Positions 17,212 to 24,745 of a stretch of DNA of 64,000 nt are shown here, one piece after another. Made by a program: the position numbers and the translations under genes. The stretch comes from CBDCFV01 sp965216425. Its GTDB lineage: Bacteria > Chloroflexota > Dehalococcoidia > Lucifugimonadales > UBA3495. Under the pieces are notes generated by a model. It was given only the letters and a program-made list of their open reading frames with translations, was not told the origin of the DNA and ran no database searches. Location: assembly GCA_965216425.1 (NCBI GenBank), contig CBDCFV010000005.1:1204815-1268814 (forward strand). The letters are read 5' to 3'. How positions within the stretch are numbered: the stretch's first letter is position 1; every line of letters begins with the position of its first letter.

Positions 17212-18206
17212 TGCGGAACTTCCAATTTTTACAACCCAACTCCATTGATGAGGCTGTGTCGTTGCTGGCAGGGCAGCCCGACGGATCGCGGCCTATCGCC
17301 GGTGGCAGCGACCTGCTCTCGGAAATGAAAGACGGGCTGGTAAACCCGGAGCGCTTGGTCAGCCTTGCCGGTTTGGACGAGTTGAAGAGCATCTCTCAAA
17401 CCTCGAATGGGACGATGTTGGGGGCGATGGTCACTATCGCCGAGATTGCTGAAAATGAGGTTATTCGCGCCGGTTATACGGCTTTGGCCCAAGCGGCGGC
17501 AGGGTTGGCTACGCCGCAAATACGCAACGTTGGCACCCTTGGGGGCAACCTGAACCAGCGGCCCCGTTGCTGGTACTATCGCCATCCCCTGACTGTCTGC
17601 TTGAAGAAGGGCGGAGACCGTTGTTTCGCGCTGGAAGGTAACAGCAAGTACCTGTGCGTAACCGGGGGTGACCGTTGCTATATAGTCCATCCGTCCGACA
17701 CCGCCGTTGCGCTCGCCGCGTTCGACGCCGCGATTGAGATTGCTGGTCCTACTGGACTGCGCGTTGTGCCGATTGAAGAATTCTTCATTGGGCCAAGCCA
17801 GGACTTGACCCGGGAAAACGTATTGGCTCCGGGGGAGATTGTGACCCGGGTGTACCTGCCCCCGGTTGACGGCAACGGGTGGGCAGCGCCTCCCCAAAGC
17901 CTGTACTTGAAGGCGAGAGAACGCGAGTCAGGGGACTTTGCCTTGGTCAGCGTTGCGGCAGTGTTGCGGTTGGACGCCGGTACGGTGAAGAGAGCAAGCG
18001 TGGTGCTGGGCGGAGTCGCACCGGTGCCGTACAGGGCCCGGCTGGTGGAAGACTACCTGACGGACATGACGACAGCCGACGTTGACCCGGTTGCAGCCGG
18101 AGGTCTGGCTGTGCCCAATGCCCGGCCCATGGCGGACAACCGCTACAAAATTTCTCTGGCCTCCAGTCTGGTCAAGCGGGCTATCGCACAACTGCTGACC
18201 CCTTAA
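17208..18206 (+). CDS. Molybdenum hydroxylase FAD-binding subunit with a Cys-rich (probable [4Fe-4S]) insert
   Basis: A 332-residue FAD subunit (CoxM/HcrB/YagS-like). The FAD-binding motifs are PIAGGSDLLSEMKDG (about residue 27) and ATPQIRNVGTLGGNL (about 100). Directly after comes a Cys-rich loop with cysteines in RPRCWYY, TVCLKK, DRCFAL, YLCVTG and DRCYIV. A loop of this kind holds an extra [4Fe-4S] cluster in 4-hydroxybenzoyl-CoA reductase and the PaoB aldehyde oxidoreductase subunit. This suggests membership of that branch rather than classical CoxM. ATGA overlap with the large subunit. Confidence 0.9.
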   Translation: MMRNFQFLQPNSIDEAVSLLAGQPDGSRPIAGGSDLLSEMKDGLVNPERLVSLAGLDELKSISQTSNGTMLGAMVTIAEIAENEVIRAGYTALAQAAAGLATPQIRNVGTLGGNLNQRPRCWYYRHPLTVCLKKGGDRCFALEGNSKYLCVTGGDRCYIVHPSDTAVALAAFDAAIEIAGPTGLRVVPIEEFFIGPSQDLTRENVLAPGEIVTRVYLPPVDGNGWAAPPQSLYLKARERESGDFALVSVAAVLRLDAGTVKRASVVLGGVAPVPYRARLVEDYLTDMTTADVDPVAAGGLAVPNARPMADNRYKISLASSLVKRAIAQLLTP

Positions 18207-18580
18207 CCACTTCCCATCCCCTGGCGTCGTTCTTCCAAAGCCACGTATCTCCTACACCGCCCCACCTTGTCGCCAATGCAGATGGTCACGGACTGTCAGG
18301 CGGCATGACCATACTTGCCTGCTATGGTAAGCCCTTTCAAATCCGGCCTTGTCCTCGAATTCCCCGTCAACGACGTTACAAGTCGACAAACCCGTCAAAC
18401 TTTGCATTGGCGTAAAGGCTAAACATAATTTAAGACTTTGTATAATACTTTTGCACAGGGCGCCAAGACCTTTAACCCGTATTCGTCGCTAGGTTAAGGT
18501 CCATGGATGCCCCGGGATTAGCGGGGCCTTGCCAAGAAAATGGGAGGACACCCAGTTACATAATAGTCAAGGAGTTCAGA
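18207..18580. promoter_or_regulatory. 374-bp intergenic region with a probable -10 element for the tubulin-like gene
   Basis: A consensus TATAAT is at 18441-18446 in an AT-rich stretch, about 135 bp before the start codon; no good -35 lies 16-18 bp upstream. A small GCCCC/GGGGC hairpin (about 18509-18526) precedes the AAGGAG ribosome-binding site at 18569-18574. No gene is seen in the region. Confidence 0.4.
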
Positions 18581-19837
18581 ATGAAGCTAGTCGTAGTGGG
18601 TGCAGGCCAGGGTGGTTCCAATATAGCGGACGAGTTCGTTGCGCTTGGGAAATGGGTCTGGAAAAACAGGCGGATACGGATTTTCACGGGTTCCGAAACC
18701 GATGACATCTCCAAAGGCGTGTTCGCAGTCAACTTGGGTGCGGGAGACCTCTATAGCCTTCAGCACATCCCTCAAACCGAAGACCATACGATCCTGCTGG
18801 GAACGACCGACGAGTTCCGAGGACGTGGTGCGGGTAAGGTTAATGCCGACGGCGCCGAGCAGGCTCGCCGGGGTGGACACAAGATTGTGTCCACCATACG
18901 TGACCATGGAGATGTTCCTTCGGCGGACGCCATCATGGTCGTCGCCACCACCGCCGGCGGCACAGGCTCCGGCTCCGTGGGCGTCATCGTCGATTTGTTG
19001 AAAGACGCCTTCAAGAAACCCGTATACGCCTTGTTGGTTCTCCCCTTCGAGAACCAATATGACGACCCGGACAGCATGGTAAACACGGCCACCTGTATCA
19101 AACGGGTACTGGACAATTCCAACGCCGATGCCGTTTTCTTCGTGGACAATCAGAAGTTTGTCCGGGGCAGTCAATCGATGTCCTACAACTACTCACAGAT
19201 CAACCGCAAGGTAGCCGATTCGTTTTTGGACATCCTTTGCGTTGGAGAGGAGACCGACCGGCGATATATCGGTGAGGTATTGGACGCCAACGACGTGATA
19301 CGCATACTGCATGGGCCTACTGCCATCGGAGTCGCCCAAGCAACGATCCCAAAGAAGAACAGCGGCGGGCTGTTCGGACGGATGCGTGGAGAACCCAAAA
19401 TTAATCACTTCTCAGTCTCTAAGGTCCAAATAGAACGGGCTCATAACGTGCTCCAGCAAGCGTTGGGCGACCTGTCTATCGATTGCGAGCTATGGGAGAA
19501 CGGGTGTTCCTACTATGACGCCCAGAACGTGTTGGGACTGTTCAGTGGCCCTGAAGAAGAAGCCAGCGAAGAGATAGTGGAAATGATGGACACCACGTTG
19601 GCGGAACGGGTCCCCGGTGCTGGACGCAGGAAGGGCACCTATCCGGGCCGGGTTTCCGACACCATCGGTTTCACTATCCTCGTGTCCAACATCGGAAGGG
19701 GCGCAGCCATGGACCGTGTCGAGAAGTTCTTCCTGGACGCCACCAGAATGTTGGGAGAAGTCCAGCACAAGCGGCAAGGCAGAGAAAAACTGTGGGAAGC
19801 CACAGCCCGGACCGCGTCCCAGATCCCGGACCTGTAG
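18581..19837 (+). CDS. Divergent tubulin/FtsZ-superfamily GTPase
   Basis: A 418-residue protein with the phosphate-binding loop VVGAGQGGSNIADEF at its N-terminus and the tubulin signature TTAGGTGSGSV (about residue 128). A candidate T7 synergy loop carries an Asp pair (EVLDANDVIRI, about residue 230). The rest does not read like canonical FtsZ: there is no classical C-terminal FtsA/ZipA-binding tail, and insertions occur around residues 30-60. It may belong to the FtsZ-like/CetZ-type proteins linked to membrane remodelling or cell shape. Start ATG 18581 with AAGGAG six bases upstream; the longer frame from 18503 has no such signal. The next gene, 62 bp on, encodes a membrane-anchored protein. 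Confidence 0.8.
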   Translation: MKLVVVGAGQGGSNIADEFVALGKWVWKNRRIRIFTGSETDDISKGVFAVNLGAGDLYSLQHIPQTEDHTILLGTTDEFRGRGAGKVNADGAEQARRGGHKIVSTIRDHGDVPSADAIMVVATTAGGTGSGSVGVIVDLLKDAFKKPVYALLVLPFENQYDDPDSMVNTATCIKRVLDNSNADAVFFVDNQKFVRGSQSMSYNYSQINRKVADSFLDILCVGEETDRRYIGEVLDANDVIRILHGPTAIGVAQATIPKKNSGGLFGRMRGEPKINHFSVSKVQIERAHNVLQQALGDLSIDCELWENGCSYYDAQNVLGLFSGPEEEASEEIVEMMDTTLAERVPGAGRRKGTYPGRVSDTIGFTILVSNIGRGAAMDRVEKFFLDATRMLGEVQHKRQGREKLWEATARTASQIPDL

Positions 19838-19899
19838 AAAGTTAGGGGCGTTTCGTCGCCCAACCCGGGTGGCAGATACACCAAATCAGGAGGTTCATC

Positions 19900-20955
19900 A
19901 TGAGGAGTTCGAGAACGCCTGAGCACCGGAGTGGCTCATCAAGGCTCGTACTATTAGTGGGTTTGTTTATCCTGGTCGTTGGCTTGGGCTTGGCCATCAC
20001 CTACTTTACCCAAGGGTTCGGCTCGCTGTCGGCGGAGACCACTGAGCCGGTTCCCGCAGTGACTGAAACTGAGGCCCTGGTGGAGCCGGAGGTTGTATCT
20101 GAATCTCCGGCCCCGGGCCAGTCGGAAGCCAGCACCGCGATTGTTGTCCTGGAAGGCTCCGCTAACGAGCCTTCCTCGGACCAGAAGATTGAGTCCGCCG
20201 CTCCTGAGGTCTCAATGAACGAGTCTGACGAGACTCCCAAGCTCGAATCGGCGGTAGATGTTGAGGCCAAGCCGGGAGAGCCCGCTGACACCCTCAAGAT
20301 TGAAGATATTAAGGGTGCGGGAACTGACGCCGGAGAGGCTAAGACGGAAGAGGTGACCGACGAACAGGCTCCCATCTCGGCCCAAGAGACTGGAACGGAA
20401 CGGAATTTGGAGTTCTTGCCCCAAGTCCAGTTCGGCGAAGTGCTTGGTGAAGGATTGGTGGAATTGCCTATGCCCAACGGCGACAGGGTTGACACTTGGT
20501 ACACTTTCCAAGTGGACACCAAGAGTGGGGAAATCATAGTTTACTTCGCCCTGTTCGATGAAGAGAAGCAGTCGATATTGAGCACAGTGCGGGTCGACGA
20601 CTACTCCAAGGGCAACGACTTGACCCGTGCTGAGGTGACCCTTTTCTACGAAGACGGGATGCAACGGATCGTTGGGTTTGACGGTGTTGCCGGCACCATG
20701 GCCCTCACACAACGCTACAATGTCCCCTACGGCCCCAGCATTTTTTCACCTGAACTGCGCCGCTCGATGGTGTATTACGGGATGGAGTTGCAAGATGCCG
20801 AGGGCGACGCGTCCTTGGACTTGGACCTGGACGTAAGCGGCCTGTCCGACGGTGAAAAGCTAAGCTTCATGCATTCAGCGGCCGCGGAAGTTGAGACGGC
20901 ACTGGAAGAATTGAAGAGCCTGGTCAGCTATATTGAAGTGGTGAGGCAAGGCTGA
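19900..20955 (+). CDS. Single-pass membrane protein with an acidic linker; partner of the tubulin-like gene
   Basis: A 351-residue protein not recognised as a named family. It has a basic N-terminus, one membrane helix (residues about 12-34, LLVGLFILVVGLGLAITYF), then about 120 residues of Glu/Ser/Pro/Ala-rich low-complexity linker and a folded C-terminal domain (about 165-351) with beta-rich sequence and an acidic stretch (DLDLDVSG). Orientation by the positive-inside rule puts the linker and domain outside. A clear AGGAGG lies nine bases before the ATG. Close spacing to the tubulin-like GTPase suggests co-transcription and perhaps a membrane anchor or envelope-side partner. Confidence 0.65.
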   Translation: MRSSRTPEHRSGSSRLVLLVGLFILVVGLGLAITYFTQGFGSLSAETTEPVPAVTETEALVEPEVVSESPAPGQSEASTAIVVLEGSANEPSSDQKIESAAPEVSMNESDETPKLESAVDVEAKPGEPADTLKIEDIKGAGTDAGEAKTEEVTDEQAPISAQETGTERNLEFLPQVQFGEVLGEGLVELPMPNGDRVDTWYTFQVDTKSGEIIVYFALFDEEKQSILSTVRVDDYSKGNDLTRAEVTLFYEDGMQRIVGFDGVAGTMALTQRYNVPYGPSIFSPELRRSMVYYGMELQDAEGDASLDLDLDVSGLSDGEKLSFMHSAAAEVETALEELKSLVSYIEVVRQG

Positions 20956-21315
20956 ATCGGGTAAAGACATACACCATCACCCGGCCTTGTCCCGGTTCCC
21001 GGAGCACCAGGCGGTTCAATAGGAGACTGAACACCGGCAACTGCTGGAACGCAGAAGCCGGTTTTCTTTTGCCAACGCACGCTTCGACTGAGGAAGCTAT
21101 CCGGTAAAGCGGTCTGATCGCACTCGATGACCTCCCTTCCCGGATTGGAAGAGCCTCCAGCTTGCGAAGGCCCTGCACCCAGCGCACCAAACCTTGTGCG
21201 AAGATTGTCCCTCTGCTAAAATCGGCGCAAAACCACCAAGACAAACGCCCAAGGGCCCCACTGGCCTTTAATAATCCGGCTGGATGGGAATAGGACCGCA
21301 GGTAGGAGGAAAAAA
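20956..21315. promoter_or_regulatory. 360-bp intergenic region with a candidate promoter for the dienelactone hydrolase gene
   Basis: TTGTGC (21194-21199) and TAAAAT (21217-21222) are separated by exactly 17 bp and lie about 95 bp upstream of the next start codon. The -35 is weak. TAGGAGG at 21304-21310 is the ribosome-binding site. Nothing else is recognised. Confidence 0.4.
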
Positions 21316-22086
21316 ATGCCGTCGTTTTGGGAAAACCTGAGATTCGCGGGCGAAAGAGAGATGGACGACCTTCATGGCTATCAAGGCCTGGATATGGTCT
21401 GTTACGTCAGTCATCCCGCGCCCACTGCCGGGAGTTCATGGCCTGCCATCATAGTGATCCAGGAAGCGTTCGGTGTCACCAGGCATATAGAGAAAGTATG
21501 CGACCGGTTTGCCCAAGAGGGCTACGTGGCTATTGCCCCGGCCCTGTATCACCGGGAGCATCCCAACCCCAAGCTGGGATACGACGAGATGCCGCAAGTC
21601 CAGCGCTACATGGGAATGTTGCGGGACGATGAACTGGTCGAAGACATCAACGTCACTATCGATTATCTGCAGAACACTTACGGACGCACCAAGGGACAAA
21701 AAGTCGGTATCGTCGGCTATTGCGTCGGCGGCCGCATCACCTATCTGGCTGCGACCAGTTGCCCGGGTCTTAGCGCCGCCTCGTCATACTACCCGGGTCG
21801 CGTGCTGACTCCCTTCGGGGATGGGCCCGCTCCCGTAGACCTGACCAATCAGATACAAATCCCCGTTATGGGTAACTTTGGCGCTTTGGACGCCAACCCT
21901 ACCGTTGAAGATGTCGGGACCATTGAGGCCAAGCTCAAAGAGGCCGGTGTCACCTACGACTTCAAGATATACCCTGACGCGGACCACGGATTCAATTGCG
22001 ACGAGCGTGGCAGCTACCACCAAGCTTCGGCTGAGGATGCCCTTGCCCGTACCTTGAGTTGGTTCGATAAGTACGTAAAGAACTAA
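21316..22086 (+). CDS. Dienelactone hydrolase family protein
   Basis: A 256-residue alpha/beta hydrolase of the dienelactone hydrolase family. The cysteine nucleophile is in VGIVGYCVGGRITYLA (about residue 140), the Asp probably in FGALDANPTVED, and the His in DADHGFNCDERGSYH (about 220), giving the Cys-Asp-His triad of the family. These enzymes open carboxymethylenebutenolide rings in chloroaromatic breakdown, but many relatives act on other lactones or esters. Start ATG 21316 with TAGGAGG upstream. A strong hairpin follows the gene. Confidence 0.88.
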   Translation: MPSFWENLRFAGEREMDDLHGYQGLDMVCYVSHPAPTAGSSWPAIIVIQEAFGVTRHIEKVCDRFAQEGYVAIAPALYHREHPNPKLGYDEMPQVQRYMGMLRDDELVEDINVTIDYLQNTYGRTKGQKVGIVGYCVGGRITYLAATSCPGLSAASSYYPGRVLTPFGDGPAPVDLTNQIQIPVMGNFGALDANPTVEDVGTIEAKLKEAGVTYDFKIYPDADHGFNCDERGSYHQASAEDALARTLSWFDKYVKN

Positions 22087-22111
22087 CGGGGGCGGTTCAG
22101 GGTTTCCGCCG

Positions 22112-22154
22112 GATAACGAAAAAGCGGTACGATTCGTACCGCTTTTTCGTTATC
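22112..22154. terminator. Bidirectional intrinsic terminator (43-bp perfect palindrome)
   Basis: Two perfectly complementary 20-base arms (22112-22131 and 22135-22154) flank a 3-base ATT loop. The stem contains an A5/T5 run, so the transcript ends in a GC-rich hairpin followed by U residues in both directions. It separates the rightward hydrolase gene from the leftward zinc-ribbon gene. Confidence 0.9.
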
Positions 22155-22274
22155 GCCAACGATATCCGGCCACTCCGGGGTGTGGTTGGCTCATTTATCG
22201 GACTCTTGAGTCCGCTGGAATTCAATCAGGTATGATACGGGACTTAAGAGCCTCCTAGCCGGCGGCCCGTCAGT

Positions 22275-22532
22275 CTATTCGTCCTCGTCGTCCAGGTCTA
22301 TGGGAACGGTGATTGCGATCTTTGGCGTGCCGGCATCGCTGTCCCGGTCGTTACGCCGGGAATCGCCCCAAGGCCCCGCTTCAACGTAGTTCTTAAAGTC
22401 GCGGATCTCGCCGCAAACTTGACACACACCTTGGCTGACCAGCCCATCGGCCGGTTGAATCACCCAGTGGTGACGGCATTGTGGCGTGGCCTCAGTCTCT
22501 TCGATTGTCGGGATGACCGTATTTTGGACCAT
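22275..22532 (-). CDS. Small zinc-ribbon-like protein
   Basis: An 85-residue protein with the metal-binding pattern CRHHWVIQPADGLVSQGVCQ, then VCGEIRDFKNYVE: one Cys/His pair and a CxxC about 20 residues apart. An acidic tail ends DLDDEDE. Proteins of this kind occur in Chloroflexota and have no assigned function. The start at ATG 22532 has AAGGAGGT eight bases upstream, which beats the longer frame beginning at 22595. A plausible promoter lies directly upstream. Confidence 0.78.
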   Translation of the reverse strand: MVQNTVIPTIEETEATPQCRHHWVIQPADGLVSQGVCQVCGEIRDFKNYVEAGPWGDSRRNDRDSDAGTPKIAITVPIDLDDEDE

Positions 22533-22561
22533 GGCCTCATACCTCCTTAAGATACAACGTA

Positions 22562-22591
22562 ATATTACCACGGTGTTGCGGTATTCGTCAA
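22562..22591 (-). promoter_or_regulatory. Predicted sigma-70-like promoter for the zinc-ribbon gene
   Basis: On the minus strand TTGACG (22591-22586) and TAATAT (22567-22562) are separated by 18 bp, about 30 bp upstream of the start codon. This spacing leaves just enough room for a short leader with the AAGGAGGT site. Confidence 0.5.
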
Positions 22592-22895
22592 TCATAGCCG
22601 ATAGTTGTTAACAAATATTTAACGCTGTGTTAGGAATACGGACACAGCTTGGAAATATCGGCATAGCTTTCGTTAGGATTGTGAGACTTGAAGTGCCTTG
22701 CAACCGCCGCTTGGCGCACCGAGCCGGAATTTCGAACGTCGGGGAATCGCGGGGTAGTTACCAGCAGGTCTGAAGGCAGTGAGGCTTCGGAGGGTTGAAG
22801 AGGAGCGAGTGACAAACGGGGCAGTGTGAGCGGGCAGCGGTGGTCCCGCAGCGCGTATCCTTCTGTGGGTTGTGGGGTGACGGGGAACCGGGGAT
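22592..22895. other. About 300 bp without a recognised gene
   Basis: AT-rich at the left (22600-22640) and GC-rich at the right. A minus-strand open frame runs through it but starts inside the next gene in another frame and shows no conserved-looking sequence, so it is not called. Confidence 0.5.
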
Positions 22896-23966
22896 TCAGT
22901 CCGGCAACGAGATTTTTTGCGTGCTCATCCTGGTAACGCCCCATCCGGCCAGCCATGCTGAATGGCGACCGTCGCCGCCGGCGACGACCACGGCCAAGTC
23001 CTCGGCGGACCGCACTATGGGGACCAGGGTATCCGGGTTGGTCTCGTCTATCCAGCTTGGCCAGTTGCGGTTGGCGTAATGGGCCACGTCCTTCAGTTGA
23101 CGCAACGGCATACGGGCGTTCTGGTAAATGAACTCCCGCACGTCGTCCTTGGAGAGGCCGGAGGCCGCTATCTCGGCGGCGTGTTCCGGGCAAAGCACCA
23201 CTATTATCTGCACGCCGGTGCCAATTTGATAGTAACTTGGAATACCCACCGCCTTCATGGTGCCGACAATCGTTTGCAGCACCTCTACGCCGGTGGAGAC
23301 GGTAGTCTCCATCACCGGGTAGTTCCCCCGGATTCCAGCCACAGTGACGATGCTCTCGTCGGGACTGAAACCAAGCTCCAAGTGGCGTGGGTCCCAGGGA
23401 CTCCGGGACTCGTTCTCGGCAAAGCAGAAGGTGTACCGGTCCGCTGAGGCCAGCGTCGCCTTGTCCATGTCGCCCGGAATCAGCCCGCCAACGTTGCGGA
23501 CCACAAGCCGCAACGCACGGCCGATTACCGCGTTAGCTTGGTACCCGGGGCCAAAACAACCGGTGTCGCCATTGACCCCCAACCGCTGGGCTATGGGGCC
23601 GTTCACTATCACCACAGGAGCGGCTCCCCCGGTGGTCGATGATACGCCCGCAAGGTTGAACTCGTCCCGCAGCACCGCCTTTACCGCGGCCACCACTACG
23701 GGGAAATGCTCCGGCCCGCAGCCGGCCATGGCAGCGTTGACCGCCACCTTTTCCAGCGTAACGGGGGCATTGCGGGGCTGGATTATCCCCAAGGATTCCG
23801 ACGGGTCCCGCCCATATTGGCCCAGGACTTCCTGGACCAGGCCCTCTGTGGCCGGCACAACCGGCAGCCCGTCGGTCCAGCCCTGTTGGACGTAATAGTC
23901 CTGGATGGCGCGGGGAGAGTTATTGATCTCTGACCGGCGCGATTCCAAGCGTGGCAAGTTCAGCAT
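22896..23966 (-). CDS. Conserved protein of unknown function linked to the UGSC selenoprotein
   Basis: A 356-residue protein not assigned to a characterised family. Striking blocks are QQGWTDGLPVVPATEGLVQ near the N-terminus, NAAMAGCGPEHFPVVVAAV (about residue 85), VNGPIAQRLGVNGDTGCFGP (about 130), and RYTFCFAENESRSPW (about 190). Conserved-looking cysteines lie in AGCGPEH, TGCFGPG and TFCFAEN. There is no signal peptide or membrane segment. It starts 57 bp after the selenoprotein stop on the same strand and is probably in the same transcript; AGGGA lies about ten bases upstream of the ATG. A redox or thiol-linked role with the selenoprotein is inference only. Confidence 0.75.
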   Translation of the reverse strand: MLNLPRLESRRSEINNSPRAIQDYYVQQGWTDGLPVVPATEGLVQEVLGQYGRDPSESLGIIQPRNAPVTLEKVAVNAAMAGCGPEHFPVVVAAVKAVLRDEFNLAGVSSTTGGAAPVVIVNGPIAQRLGVNGDTGCFGPGYQANAVIGRALRLVVRNVGGLIPGDMDKATLASADRYTFCFAENESRSPWDPRHLELGFSPDESIVTVAGIRGNYPVMETTVSTGVEVLQTIVGTMKAVGIPSYYQIGTGVQIIVVLCPEHAAEIAASGLSKDDVREFIYQNARMPLRQLKDVAHYANRNWPSWIDETNPDTLVPIVRSAEDLAVVVAGGDGRHSAWLAGWGVTRMSTQKISLPD

Positions 23967-24023
23967 TTACTATTGGTCCCTGGGTTTGATGAGGAGCGCT
24001 TTGGGACGGAACGCCAACCCATA

Positions 24024-24563
24024 CTAGCTGGTAAGCAGCCCAACAATTTCCGGAGCGTAATCGTGGGCCATTTGTTGCACTTCGGCAACGCTGCGGATTG
24101 CGAGTGGGCTGGGCAAGGTAACTATACGAGCGCCCGGCATTCCAAGTATGGCGCAACGGGCTTGGGCGGCCCGCGTGAAGGCGCTGGTAATGACGCTGAC
24201 CGACGGCACTCCCTTGGACTCGGTGGCTACTGTGTCGTGGAGACCCCACGTCGTGCAGGACCCTCAATCAGCCACACCGTGGACCACCACGTCGCACTCG
24301 TCTATGAGAGAGTCGAGGGTTTCCACGGCGCATGGGGCGCTATAGCTGTACTTGGTGGCGTAGAGCACTTTCTTTGCGCCATACTCCCCGACCAGCACCT
24401 GCTGAAGCTCCCGCAAAAAGGAGTCGGCGTGGTACTTCCGGTTTTCCAGTAGTCCGATGGTTTTGCCTTCGAGTCCCGGCAGGTTTGGGCTGAGGCCAAG
24501 CTCCTCCGGCACATCCTCCGCACGGGGGTCAAGTATTTCGATGGTGGAAGCCAAGTCAGCCAT
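24024..24563 (-). CDS. UGSC-family selenoprotein with in-frame UGA (Sec) at residue 100
   Basis: A 179-residue protein whose reading frame crosses a TGA at 24266-24264. The upstream half ends VVVHGVAD and the downstream half continues GSCTTWGLHDTVATESKG to a TAG at 24026, so the decoded motif is U-G-S-C, the hallmark of the UGSC selenoprotein family known from marine metagenomes. Both halves look equally protein-like, with one frame, no frameshift and no other stop. An SECIS-like hairpin with GG at the start of its apical loop lies 18 bases after the UGA. The start is ATG 24563 with GGAGG eight bases upstream. Likely a redox-active thiol/selenol protein, exact reaction unknown. A naive call would give two fragments. 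Confidence 0.85.
24230..24258 (-). promoter_or_regulatory. Bacterial SECIS-like element for selenocysteine insertion
   Basis: On the minus strand a perfect 5-bp stem CGTGG/CCACG encloses the 5-base loop GGTCT (24245-24241), with an outer CTG/CAG pairing across a small internal loop. The apical loop begins 18 bases after the UGA and has G in its first two positions, matching the general rules for bacterial SECIS hairpins. Confidence 0.65.
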
Positions 24564-24745
24564 GTTCGGCACCTCCAATAACGACGGGTAACCAAGCCGA
24601 TAATGTGTGGTGATACGTTATTGTAGACCGGGCTAAATGTCCAGTAAAAGTGAAGGCAAATCGAGAAGGCAAGCAGGTGTAGACATGCCAAGGGAACGTT
24701 GGCCGACGGACGCCCAGGGGTGAAAAACAGGGGATGGCTAGACGG

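Noticed and set aside
14965..18206. Aerobic CO dehydrogenase (coxLM)
   Set aside because: The large subunit lacks the AYxCSFR active-site loop and the FAD subunit has a Cys-rich insert not found in CoxM.
22630..23193. Minus-strand ORF of 187 residues extending past the 356-residue gene
   Set aside because: Most of it overlaps that gene in a different frame and the remainder has no conserved-looking sequence.
24246..24270. Reading the TGA in the UGSC gene as a real stop, giving two hypothetical proteins or a pseudogene
   Set aside because: The frame, the UGSC motif and the SECIS-like hairpin fit selenocysteine decoding, and the upstream part alone lacks the conserved active-site half.
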